A stretch of DNA of 64,000 bases from Anastrepha obliqua. Taxonomy: Eukaryota > Arthropoda > Insecta > Diptera > Tephritidae. Every line of letters begins with the position of its first letter. Position 1 is the first letter of the stretch. Shown here piece after piece: positions 53,910-64,000 of the stretch. Location: the NCBI RefSeq assembly GCF_027943255.1, contig NC_072896.1, positions 36,792,501 through 36,856,500 on the forward strand, read 5' to 3'. Made by a program: the position numbers and the translations under genes. The notes under the pieces are model-generated. The model was given only the letters and a program-made list of their open reading frames with translations, did not search any database and had not been told where the DNA came from.

Positions 53910-56900
53910 ATGTTTTCCTCGAGACTTTCACCGGAAAAGCGTAAGCATGACGAATACTACGATCCGGATTATGTGCGTGTGGATTCAAGTCCAAGTAAAA
54001 AAATGCGTGTTGATGACAATTCTATAAAAAATGAAATATTCACATATGCAAGTCCCAGGATAAAAAATATTTCTGATATAGTTTCACGCGAGTTCCAGAA
54101 CGAAATTACAGTAAAACAGCAACAATTAGCGGAGATTGAAAAGCGATTGGATTATGCTCGAAATATGTTGGATCGCTTACGATTTGTAATTGTGACTGAA
54201 TATTATCGTAAGCAAGAGTTGTCAATAGCAGATGGTGATATCAAAGCAGTTCGTGGTAAAACAACACTTTTTGAAGAGGAGTTACACGGACCCTACATGC
54301 CACTGCATCCGTCCGTCAAAAATGTTGTTGGGAAAAGGCTTGCTAACGTGTCTGAAGTCGTAGGTCGGCCGCTTCCTGAACGTCTTGCTGCCCAAAACGC
54401 CATGCACACTATTCGTGCTCGATCTCAAACACAGAAACGCCAAGAAAGGCGGCTGCATCAACTAATAAGAGACCATGGTTTGGTGATTGATCATTCGAAA
54501 GAAGGGGAAGGACAATTGTTAGAAGCGGCTGCTGTACTTAGTCAAACAAAGAAAGAGTGTAGCAATTTAATAGTTACCCAAGAAAATCGCCTTTGCCCGG
54601 ATTCAACCACCCCGCCCAACAACAGATTGATTAAAAAGTCGACAAAAGCACTTAATGCATTGAATGCAGCGCGTCTAAATAATAAAACAAAACAACTAAT
54701 TGTTATAGGTAACACTTCAACATATATTGGCGCAGGAAGTGGTGCTGAAACAGAGCAAAAAACACCCGGAGGGAATGTTCTAACTCATAAATGGCTTGTT
54801 TATGTACAGTCAAAAGATTCAACCATCTCTCTAGAATCTTTTATCAAAAAGGTGCGTTTCTATCTGCATCCTTCGTTTCGTCCAAATGACATAGTGGATA
54901 TTCGGGCACCACCTTTTCAAATAGCTCGCAGAGGCTGGGGTGAGTTTCCAATGAGAATACAACTTTTCTTTCATGACCACCTGCAACAAAAACCTGTTCA
55001 ACTTATTCATAATTTGGTGTTGGATCGTACATTAAGTGGTATGCACACCCTTGGTGCCGAAACGTTGATGGAAATTTGGCTTCGTACTGATGCCGTCATA
55101 AAACAAGAGCAAATCACGCCTTGTATCGAAGAGAATATTGAAGACAATGAGGAATATATGTCAAAAGAAAAAATTGCGCCACCCATTTCTGTTTCGCAAA
55201 GTATTATTGACCCCACTGCAATATCCCATGTAAATACGACAACAAAACATCGTACAATATCTTTTAGTCCGATAAAAGAAGAATTAGATGATAATATCTT
55301 TGGTTCTCCAAGTAAAAACGCTGAGGTTCAAACGGTAGCAGAGACGGTTGCAAATATTTTAAGCAGCAGTCTAACAAAAATAATCGACAAAAGTCCCCAA
55401 CGACGGAACAGTTCCAATAGTCATAATATTGAAACACCTAACTTGTCTCCTACTAAAAACTCGAGGTACCAAATCGATGGGTCTGCCTGCTCTGCAAACA
55501 ACGGTAATATGGTTGGCGATCAGGCAATTCAAAAAGAAAGTATTACGGAAAGCCGATCTGTTGTTCCAACGTTTTGTAGTAAAAATGGCACTGAAGGACA
55601 ACTATCTAAACTTTGTGAGACAAAACCAAATGCTCAAGGAGTCAAAGAAGTGGGTACGGCGGTTAAAAGTAATAAATCCATGCAGCTCACAACACCCATG
55701 ATAATGAAGCTATCAACTTCAAATCTCGTCAGTTCGCACAATGTCACAAACAACAATAAAAATAAAAACAACATTATAGCACTAAGTCAAGTAGGAAGGT
55801 TAATGCCTTTAAAAATAATCGCACCTAGTGCAAATAATTCGCCAATAAATGTGACTGTAAATAAAACTGGTGTGTTGCAAACGAAACTTGTTCAACTTGT
55901 AGACGCTGAGGGCAAAGTAAAATTCATGCGCGTGTTAATGGCTGCCTCGCAAAAGCCCTCCAATTTAAATAGTGATGCTAAAGTGGAAGTTGGAAGTACA
56001 AAAACTCGTGAGTATACCTACAAGATATGAACTATGATTTGGAATGGCTCTAACGATTTAACAATATTTTATATTTTAAATATTCTAAGTTTGTATAGAC
56101 ATATCTTATACCTGATATTATTCGTGCACGATTGTCACATTTTTTTAAATTTGAAATATCATTCGAGTTTACGTCCCGTTTTCACTTTTCGTTATGCACA
56201 GCGTTAGACATTTTGGTTACTATTATTAGGCTTTAGATGAAGTATAATTTCGAGCAGGTCTAAGGTTTTTGATTACAAATATTAAGCTGAATTCCATAGT
56301 TAAGTAAAATAAGTAAAGTAAATTTTGACCAACGAAATGCAAGAGCTACTAGAAATAATGGTGAAAAACCAGCGAAAAACTAAAATCAAAGTTTTTTATT
56401 ATGCAAACAATAAAAAATATTTAGTGGTGTTCTTCACGATTACCATTCCCGTCGAAAGTGTGCTAAGAACACAAAGGAAACTTACATTATACATACAGCC
56501 AAGGACTAAAAGGTCTACACACACTGCGTTTAATAAATAGCGCACGGGAATTTATTGACAAGTCTTGACAATTTATTTGTTTTTTTATTTAATGTTTATA
56601 ATTCCATTATGAAAATGTAGTTTATTCAAAACCATACCCCCAAGTTTCAGAGCTAAAAAACAAATTCAACAAATGGATAGATGAGGGACCTAGTTCATTC
56701 GTTCTAGGCCAGACCTGTTTAGTAATCTCACAAGTGGACTCCGGTGTTCATATACTGTGCAACCTGCTTGAGGATAAAAGGATGGCCACAATATTGAGCA
56801 TAATTGACCGATTTACGATCAGTTCCCCTCCTAACCAGTTCATCAATAGTGCCATAATTTCCAGGAATGTTCCTGTTTGCAGCAACCCAAACCACGTTAG

Positions 56901-59900
56901 TGGCACATCTCCTTCTTTAAAATAATTTTACATTCAAACCCTACTTTAGAGTAGGGATTATTGCACTGTAAAGATTTTAGGATATTTTGACTGTCCGAGT
57001 AGATAGTGATCGGTTGTGTTTGAAAGAGGCTGCAGTAGTCAGGTAGCCGTAGAGTTAGGTTAACTGCAGCACTTTCGAGTGCATGCCAGTCTTGATCCAC
57101 CAGTAAAGGTAGTCAATACTATCCCATTCACATCTTTCTGGGATTCGTATGGAAAAAAACCGTATTGTGGAGCAGTATTTCCGAGAATTTTCGAGAGCGC
57201 AATGCTCACATTTTTCCAGGGTAGGCTAGCATTAAGTCTGATTGTGTTGCGACTAGCCCGGAATTTTCTTTATATCTATGGGGAGAAGGTCCAATAGAGT
57301 CTCAGATTTGGTGGGTATAGAAGACAGTGCTCCTGAGATAAGCATATATTTTGCCCTTTGTACCCCTTCCGTCTTGCTTTTAGATACCATATCCTGCGTG
57401 GTTTTGAGCGCCATCTTTAAGTTATAGCTATTTTGCATGCATATAGAGCAGCAATCACTTTTCTTAACCTGTCTTCGATGTATTGGTTCCAGTTGAGTTT
57501 ACGGTCTAGAATAGTCCAGAGGTACTTCAGCTCGGTAGCAGGTATAAGTCTCAACCCATTTAGTGTGGGTGGCTTGAAAGCAGGTTTGTTTGTTTGTTAA
57601 CAGTAATAGAAGCCCCGTCAGTGTAGGGCATATCACCGGTCGTCTTCGTCTAGCTCATCTAATGGTAGGCCCAGGAAACTAGCTGTTTCGACGGGTTGGG
57701 TCCAGAGGGAGAGGGGTGTTAGATGAGTGGGTTTAATGGGGCATGTGAAAAGGTGGTTAGTGTCGTGCGGGGTGCCTTCACATGCTGGACATATCGCACC
57801 CTAAATACAAAAGGGTCACAACTCAAAATTTTCCACACTCGAGCTTGACTTGTTTACAGTAGCACAGAAAACAAACTATGTGACATATCACGCTGAAATT
57901 TGCCATGTAAGCTTATAACAGTACTATTGAAAAACAAAAAAATTATTTTTGCCATATGTCATCCGTGGACCATTTTATTGATAACGTCTCGTTCATATTT
58001 GAGCAGAAGGCACATTTTGAGTTGTGACCCTTTTGTATTTAGGGTGCGATATGTTTAGTATGTCGAGGTCGATTCTGTATAGGTAGGAGTTTAACCTGCT
58101 ACACTATCCAGAACGTAGTTGTACCAGTGTTACACGTGCTTAACGAGGAAGCTGGAGCTCTACATCTGCTATAAGTGGTGGTTGGACTCATTCACAGGTA
58201 TTTCATATTTGTTTATAAATAGCATCCTTTCTATTTTTGTGGTGGTGACATTCAATCCATTCTCCCTTGATCAGCCGCTTTAGTTTAGAGAACAGTTCGT
58301 TCAGTACTTGAAGATATTTTCGCTGCGATATCGTCTACTTAAGCGATGACATTACAGCCAATATGTTGCAATTAGAGTATTTAAAGCAAGATTCCAGAGT
58401 ATGAAAGAGCGCACCCCAGCCTGAGAAGTGCTCATCGATGCATGTAGTAGTCGCACCATCTCTGAGGTAATGGTTCTTTTCTCAAGAAATAGCCGAATAT
58501 ATTCCACCTGCCTAAAGTAGGGTGTTGCTAAGAGTATCCAGGTCGTTCCCACGACATTCGGTTCTACAGGGTCCGGCACTCGAACTGTAACGAACTTCAG
58601 ACCGCTCGCGCAGCTGATGCACGGGCATCACCTGTCTGTTAGTTGGCTAAATGACAGTCCAGAGTATTGTTTACAAGCGCGCGGACGCATTTTGCCGAGA
58701 GTAAACGCGAAAAAAGAAAATCATTACGGGATTTCAAACGTAAGAGTGTGATTGCATTATATTTGGCTGGGAAATCATAACCAGCGATGGTTCATGAGCT
58801 GGAGCAGCTTAAAGTAAATCAAGTTTTTAATGGGTAGGCAAACATTTCGGTGGTAGATCATGGACGTTTCAACAGGACTCGGCACCGTCTTACAAAGCTC
58901 GAGTGAACCATGAATGGCTAAAAACAACTTTTCGAACTTCATAACGTCCACACAATGGCTCTCAAATTCACCAGGCACGAATCCGATGGATTATTCTTTT
59001 TGGGCTATTTTGGAGAGCAACCAGGACTTATAATCGGCCAAGGACTGTCACTCCGTAGCGTTCCCCAAACGTGCATGTGGAATGTTTATGCTACTGTAAC
59101 AACAACATCCGGGTGTTGTTGAAATCCCCTCTATCGAGAAAGATACCCAGCGTAAATTCTTTATAGTTAAGTCCTCTTTCTGTTTTATTTATAATTCTGT
59201 GTAGAGCTTCGTCCACAGACCTGTCTTTAGGGTATGTGCGCTGATACAATGCGATACAATTCGGATGGATTTATTGTCGGGGGTAGATGTCGAACAACCT
59301 CTCCTTTATTTTGAGGAGAAAGGCGGTGATTCTTATTTGCCTAAAAACTTTTGGTTTAAAATGCGAGGTCCTGCATCCCTTAAAATAAAAATAAATAATT
59401 GGCGCGTACACTTCTGTTAGGTGTTTGGCCGAGCTCCTCCTCCTATTTGTGGTGTGCGTCTTGATGTTGTTCCACAAATGGAGGGACCTACAATTTCAAG
59501 CCGACTCCGAACAGCAGATATTTTTATGAGGAGCTTTTTCATGGCAGGCATGGCATCCCTTGGGGATATAAATAATCCTCGCCGTGATCCATTTTCTTGT
59601 TATGTGGCGAAAATTGAGGCAAGCATTTTAGATATTTGTGAAAAGGGGACTTATAAGGTCACATGCCGCTTATAATTCAGCAGGAAAGATACGATCTAGT
59701 CCTGTTGATTTGTTTGGTCGGAACGATCTAATTGCCCATACAATCTTTTTACGACTTATGATGTTCCCAGATATACTTCAGACTCTCTAGTTAAGAATGT
59801 CCGCACCAGTGCTCTCTGTGCATCCTGGAAAATGGGTATTCATTAGGACGTCAAGCATTTTAGTTACATGAAGTGGTCTAGTCGCTTTTTGGCCTTAAGT

Positions 59901-61895
59901 TGTAAGGAAAAGTGTTGTTAATGTACCCAAAGACAAGATGTGAGGACGCTTGCGTATAGAAGACCTCAAATTCCGGAGCACATGGAAAATACTGCTTCTC
60001 TCATTATCACACATTGGAAAAAGACTTGCTCGAATGTGCATGCGTATTTTAATAAATATGTGAATCGATCAAGATTTGTCCGGCCGACTTAATAAATGTA
60101 GTTTCGAAAAAAACGCGGTTAAAGTTTTCAGAACGGGTTTGCATTAAATTTAAAATATACGTGTTTAAGTATATTTCCTATTTTAATCCTTTTAAATAAA
60201 AAAACAACGTTTCTTACTTAAAAGTGATTGTCTAAATCAAAACTTGGATTACTTGTATTTTTTACAGAAGCAGTTGTCTCGGTTCAGAATGCGATATCTT
60301 TGCCACCATCACATGTGGAAATACCAACGGTTACTAAATCTACTAACACCTCGGAGAAGGATGCTTCTAAGCAAATTGTTGCAACCAGGGCCGTTATTCC
60401 AGCCCAGTTATCTTCAACGAAGAAAAATGACAGTCGATTTCAATTTTCAAATAGCAAATCAAATGTCAAAAGTAATACCAATACCGTTTGCTCTCCGAAA
60501 CAAATGGTTTTTCAGAAAGAAGGCAAACTATTCATTATTGATCCGTTGCAAATGAAACTGAAGCAAGAACAACGGAAACAAGTATCACTCTTAAAGCCTC
60601 AAGCTAACTTGCAGAGGCAACATCAGCAACAGGTGCAAAACCAAAAAATACAATCGAAAGCATTTCGAGGTGTGATATCGGACCACGATTATATACCCTC
60701 GCTTAATACTAGAGACAGTAAAGCATTAACAACTCAAGGAATTGGCTTGGAATCCATTAAGTCGTTAAATCCTCAGTCGCAATGTCAGGCACCAGAACTA
60801 CATTTCGGTATACGAAAAACGCGAGCCAAAGCAAGTAATGCTCTCGAGCTATTACAACAGCGGCGAATTACATTCGAAAAAGACTTTTTAGATCAAAATA
60901 TTCAGAGCGTGCGCTCCGCTGTGGATTACTTATTGCATCGCTTGCCATTGATTTCTCCCGCAAACACTTTGGCTGCATCATTTTCTTTTGTGAGCCACAA
61001 TTTTAAGGAATTTGATGCCTTGCCTGTTATGAAACAGCGTGCCTGTGAATGGCTGCGTGCAAAATATATTACACGGCTTGTACGTAACCACAAACACTGT
61101 CAAGAACTTAATTCCATTAGCAAAGAGCGACCTTGGAGTACGCGTGAGGTTCTAGTGTATGCTCGACATCATGCATTCACTCCCATATTGAAGTCATTTG
61201 AAATAGGGCCTAGCTCACTGCAACCTCAGCCACCGCATGTGCCAGTAGAGACAAATTCTTTACTAGGATCGCAACCCGTTCGACCTACTAAATCAAAACT
61301 AGGCAATAAGCCTCAGCAGGGACAAGAATTCTCGCAATATGTTAAAGACGAAGTGAAATTCGAGCAGGATTATTTCCAATATGAATCAATAAGTCTTAAA
61401 TATCGTATTACATCGTGGTTAAATGGGGTATGGCAAAAATTAATGAATCATGAAGCAGAAGGAGAATCTTCAGAAGAATCAGTCGACATCATCAGCACAC
61501 CACCTAAGGAAGGTGTGAAGATTAATATCGCGAACTCAAAAATTAACTATGCCAACAGCTGTGAAGAAAAACTGCAGCTTTTTCTACCGATTCCTGAGCA
61601 TCTGGAAGAGTCTTCGCAACTCGTAAGTGACATTTGTCGTGATTTAAATATAAAATTGCAACCGGAGCAAATTGAGCAGAATGTGATATTCCCTTCAGCG
61701 CAAGCAGTAATGGCAAAATGCTTAAATGTGTTCGTTGAGAAGTTAATACGGCGCGCAGTCGCACTAAAACAAAACTTCCCAATCGCAGATAATGTAAATA
61801 TAACCACTCAGGATATTGGCAAAGTTTTGGTTCGGAATACGGAGTTTGATTTCCTAACAAATAAAAATTTTGGAACATTTAACTACGACAGTTAA
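53910..61895 (+). CDS. D12: YEATS2-type ATAC complex subunit (D12)
   Basis: Nuclear chromatin reader, a subunit of the ATAC histone acetyltransferase complex. Two coding exons, 53910-56007 and 60268-61895, join in phase (donor GTGAGT, acceptor TTTTTTACAG), giving 1,241 aa. The YEATS domain (about 288-395) begins LTHKWLVYVQSKD and includes RRGWGEFPMRIQLFF, the Gly-Trp region that forms the acyl-lysine pocket. The N-terminus has a coiled-coil-like segment (about 55-95, KQQQLAEIEKRLDYARNML). The second exon has a Gln-rich stretch (QRQHQQQVQNQ). At its end is a helical region (about 1140-1230, FPSAQAVMAKCLNVFVEKL, ITTQDIGKVL) that fits the histone-fold-like module of YEATS2. I chose the first ATG, 53910. 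Polyadenylation motif AATAAA overlaps the stop. Confidence 0.9.
56640..57600 (-). mobile_element. LINE fragment B: RT end and RNase H
   Basis: Minus-strand pieces in several frames: ELKYLWTILDRKLNWNQYIE (end of RT), GVQRAKYMLISGALSSIPTK then LLDLLPIDIKK, and RNase H motifs TIYSDSQNILKSL and IPGNYGTIDEL. The RT-linker-RNase H order is that of the I/R1-like LINE group. Frameshifts break it. Confidence 0.8.
57794..58049. mobile_element. MITE nested in LINE A
   Basis: 256 bp with perfect inverted ends of about 36 bp (starting TCGCACCCTAAATACAAAAG). Flanked by TA at 57792-57793 and 58050-58051; ATAT is also possible as the duplication. Removing it restores an open LINE frame (DILNICPAC), proving the order of insertion. 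TA flanks suggest a Tc1/mariner-type MITE. Confidence 0.85.
58565..59015 (+). mobile_element. Tc1/mariner-type transposase relic
   Basis: Plus-strand pieces of a transposase: SLRDFKRKSVIALYLAGKS near 58710-58775, then FQQDSAPSYKARVNHEWLK (about 58865-58920) and NSPGTNPMDYSFWAILES (about 58965-59015). The second piece carries the catalytic-domain pattern QQDSAP...NPxDYSxW. Frames shift and the middle is deleted. It splits a dispersed repeat. Confidence 0.75.
59016..59110 (+). repeat. Dispersed repeat, copy 2 (second part)
   Basis: Shares GGCCAAGGACTGTCACTCC and GCGTTCCCC with 47150-47275 and ends ATGCTACTGTAACAACAACA. The first part of the same repeat lies at about 58530-58562, on the other side of the mariner-type relic. 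Confidence 0.6.
59382..59552 (-). mobile_element. SINE, 5'-truncated, nested in LINE A
   Basis: 171 bp of the SINE body and AT-rich tail, without the tRNA-like head. Direct repeats GCATCCCTT at 59373-59381 and 59553-59561. Removing it restores a LINE RT frame (YIPKGCRTSHFKPKVFRQIR), so the SINE is younger than LINE A. Confidence 0.9.
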
Positions 61896-62285
61896 TAAAA
61901 TGAAAATTACATTAAAGATATAATTTTATTTTAAGATGTTTTATTTACATATATAAGAAGAATCTTACAATTTGTATTTTAGCCACAAAAATTCGTATTT
62001 AAATTGTTCACATATTATTTATATATTTAGTTACAATATAATTTAGAAAATATAAACAATTTCCTTACAGGTTTTTACAGTTAATAAATAAAATATAAAT
62101 ACCATTTAACTTAGTTACTTCAGCAGCACTGTGCCAAAATAATTTGAGAGCTTTCATTTATTTTTTCGCTCTAGCAATTAGTAATTATAGGCACTCTTAC
62201 TCACTCTAATCCAAAAATATCACGATTTCAAAGACTATGTAGAATATTCAAACGAATACAATTATAGAATAGTACTTCTATTATA
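61896..62285. other. 3' flank of D12
   Basis: AT-rich. AATAAA-type polyadenylation motifs overlap the stop codon and recur near 62085. No gene. Confidence 0.5.
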
Positions 62286-62494
62286 TAACCCTCCGTTGGG
62301 CACCCGGGTCTGGCCACACTTTTGCGACTTTGGATGTGAATTTAACATATTTTTATTATAGTTAACGAATTGAACTTCCAGGTAAATTTAATTTTCTATC
62401 GATTTATGGATATAATCTTTAAAAATGGATGCTCGAACAGGACGAAAAACGGTCACAGCCGGGTGCCCAAAAGATGATGTCCAACGGATGGTTA
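62286..62494. mobile_element. Possible TTAA-type MITE
   Basis: Starts TAACCCTCCGTTGGGCACCCGG. Reversed, its right end gives TAACCATCCGTTGG followed later by GGGCACCCGG. These make imperfect inverted ends with CCNTCCGTTGG termini, close in style to the piggyBac-like element here. Flanks are only partly TTAA (ATAA and TTAC). Confidence 0.4.
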
Positions 62495-62766
62495 CGGATT
62501 TTAAGTTCATTAACAGACACTTGGCATTACAGGAAGGTATCGAATCTGAAAAATGTAACGCCTGAAATGTAAAGCGCTTACAAGTTTTTTTGAACACGCT
62601 CAAGCCGTTTTATATGAGAGACATAGTACGGTTTCTATATGGAGACGGCATTTTCTAAATTGGAACGTATCAGAGCTGTAAACAGTAGTTAAATCGTATA
62701 TGGTACAGTGAAAGCTGAAAGCGGTGAATGAATGTTAGACTTAATACTTATATGCATATACTATAT

Positions 62767-62950
62767 TATTGGCGCTAACACCCTTTTTGGGTGTTTGACC
62801 GAGCTCCTCCTCCTATTTGTGTTGTGCGTCTTGATATTGTTCCACAAATGGAGGGACCTACAGTTTTAAGTTGACTCTGAACGGCAGATATTTTTTATGA
62901 GGAGCCTTTTCATGGCATTCACGCACCAACCCATTCGGCTACGGCGGCCG
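62767..62950 (-). mobile_element. SINE, internally deleted copy
   Basis: Same family as 28531. The tail-proximal body (CCGAGCTCCTCCTCCTATTTGTG) joins directly to the A-box end (ACGCACCAACCCATTCGGCTACGG), losing the B box and about 130 bp between. Confidence 0.8.
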
Positions 62951-64000
62951 CCGCTAGACATGCAAGACTTTGCGATAACGTAACTCAATTGATTGTGAAA
63001 AGTAAATTTGGCATTAAAAATTACTCAAAATCAACCGAACCAGGGCAACCGAAAACCGAACTAGGGATAATATGTAGATCGAGATTTAGAAAATATTAAA
63101 CGTAAGCATTTTAGAATATTTAGATGCAAGCTGTTACATTATCAAGATCCGATTGGTGTTTAAGGTTATACCTATACCTTGGGAGCCCGAAAAATGGACG
63201 ATTGTCATAATATTTTTTAAATATGTTTTAGAACTTTTATTCAAATGAGGCATATATCTATATCATACTGAAGGGTAACTCTCGAAGAATACATTTTGGT
63301 GTTTTTATTTTTAAAAATGTTGTTATTTATTGTTGATATCGCCCCTTCCCCGAAACGCCGTTTTTTAGAAGAGGCTTGCGGTGATCACGGTAAAGCATGA
63401 GCAGCTTAACTGAAATCAAAAAAAATTAAATGATTATTGTAGAAAAATGTTTTTTAGTGAATCTGAACGGTTTATTTATCTAAAAAAAATTTTCTCGATA
63501 TGAAAACCGCTGTGCACCAAAAAACGATTTTTGAGGGGTTGAAAAATTAATTCCAGGGAACTATGCAAATATTTATAAAAAGTGAACCGTTCAGATTCAC
63601 AAGGTTGTAACTTCGAATAATTAAAAAAAAAAGTTTATGCAAATCGATCAAATAGTTTTTGATAAATAATGATCACCGGGACGTAAATTTTCAAAAAACA
63701 CGTCTTCGAGATAATCGCGTCTAAATTTTTGCGTGCACTTCATTTATGAATAATTTGCACGCTTCCAGGGTCTGTAACTTTCGTTCTAGTGCTCCGATCT
63801 TTATGATTTTTTGAATTTATATTTTTAAGATGATGTACTTTTAGAATATGCTATAAAAATTTTCGATTGTTTAGTTCAACACAATGTATATAACCACTTA
63901 ATCAGAAAGGCTTATGGCTTATTTTTAAATAGTCCGCATACAATAAAAAAATTAGAATACCGGAAGAAGTGTCGTATGACTTTAATACAAGTAGCAAACA
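62951..64000. other. Intergenic, no gene seen
   Basis: About 1 kb, AT-rich. One inverted pair, GTGAATCTGAACGGTT (about 63457) and AACCGTTCAGATTCAC (about 63586), brackets roughly 145 bp. Nothing else recognised. Confidence 0.5.

Larger units (their letters stand above)
57640..59940 (-). mobile_element. LINE A, RT to C-terminus, interrupted by three insertions
   Basis: Minus strand. The 5' piece (59940-59090) reads IRSFRPNKSTGLDRIFPAEL, IIYIPKGCRTSHFKP and FRQIRITAFLLKIKERLFDI, the start of an RT domain. The 3' piece (about 58310-57640) reads RIDLDILNICPACEGTPHD after removing a MITE, then HLFTCPIKPTHLTPLSLW and ETASFLGLPLDELDEDDR with a stop, the typical C-terminus of the same group. Between them sit foreign repeats (58520-59110). 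The original order of the pieces is consistent with one element. Confidence 0.75.
56008..60267. other. D12 intron with nested transposons
   Basis: 4.26-kb intron. From left to right: unassigned AT-rich DNA (56008-56640), LINE fragment B (56640-57600), LINE A pieces (57640-59940) interrupted by a MITE, a mariner-type relic with a dispersed repeat, and a SINE, then unassigned DNA to 60267. No functional gene seen inside. Confidence 0.8.

Noticed and set aside
63457..63601. Inverted pair as a functional hairpin or MITE
   Set aside because: Only about 16 bp match, with no clear target duplication or terminal structure.

Overview
The window is animal nuclear DNA, AT-rich and intron-containing. 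It is most likely from a higher fly, and I would guess a tephritid fruit fly. The reasons are a tandem replication-dependent histone array in the Drosophila arrangement (H4 and H3 divergent, H2A and H2B divergent, H1 in the same unit), fly-type histone proteins, single-copy insect genes with short introns, and a dense load of insect-type transposons. The genus is an inference; no marker here fixes it.

Bases 1-31217 hold five complete repeat units of about 5.5 kb and one truncated sixth unit. Each full unit reads H4(-) H3(+) H2A(-) H2B(+) H1(-), followed by a 1.4-1.9 kb AT-rich spacer. Every gene ends in the histone 3' stem-loop plus a purine-rich downstream element instead of a poly(A) signal. 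The region after H3 is tandemly duplicated, so each full unit carries a spare stem-loop. All six H3 copies are intact, but only three of six H4 copies are: unit 1 has a one-base frameshift, unit 4 is split by a 1,711-bp transposon, and unit 6 keeps only a remnant. The unit 4 H1 also has a one-base deletion. The units form related groups (1 and 2; 3 and 4; 5 and 6 mixed) with visible switch points, as expected from unequal exchange or gene conversion.

Bases 31218-38721 are repeat-rich. A non-LTR element fragment lacking its 3' end abuts the histone array, and a nearly intact piggyBac-like element sits in a TTAA site. A 227-bp MITE with an 8-bp target duplication lies just upstream of the next gene.

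Bases 38722-61895 hold three conserved genes. The first is an XPG/ERCC5-type nucleotide excision repair endonuclease (Drosophila mus201; eight exons, plus strand). The second is a beta-alanine-activating enzyme (AASDH/ACSF4: adenylation domain, carrier domain, PQQ-type propeller; six exons, minus strand). The third is a YEATS2-type subunit of the ATAC acetyltransferase complex (Drosophila D12; two coding exons, plus strand). AASDH and D12 are divergent, and the space between them is largely filled by two inverted copies of a roughly 665-bp element. The large introns of all three genes carry transposon fragments; the D12 intron shows nested insertions whose order can be read.

Bases 61896-64000 contain no recognised gene, only a SINE fragment, a possible TTAA-type MITE and AT-rich sequence. 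I saw no tRNA, rRNA or CRISPR features. Exon joins were derived by hand from splice motifs and reading phase.
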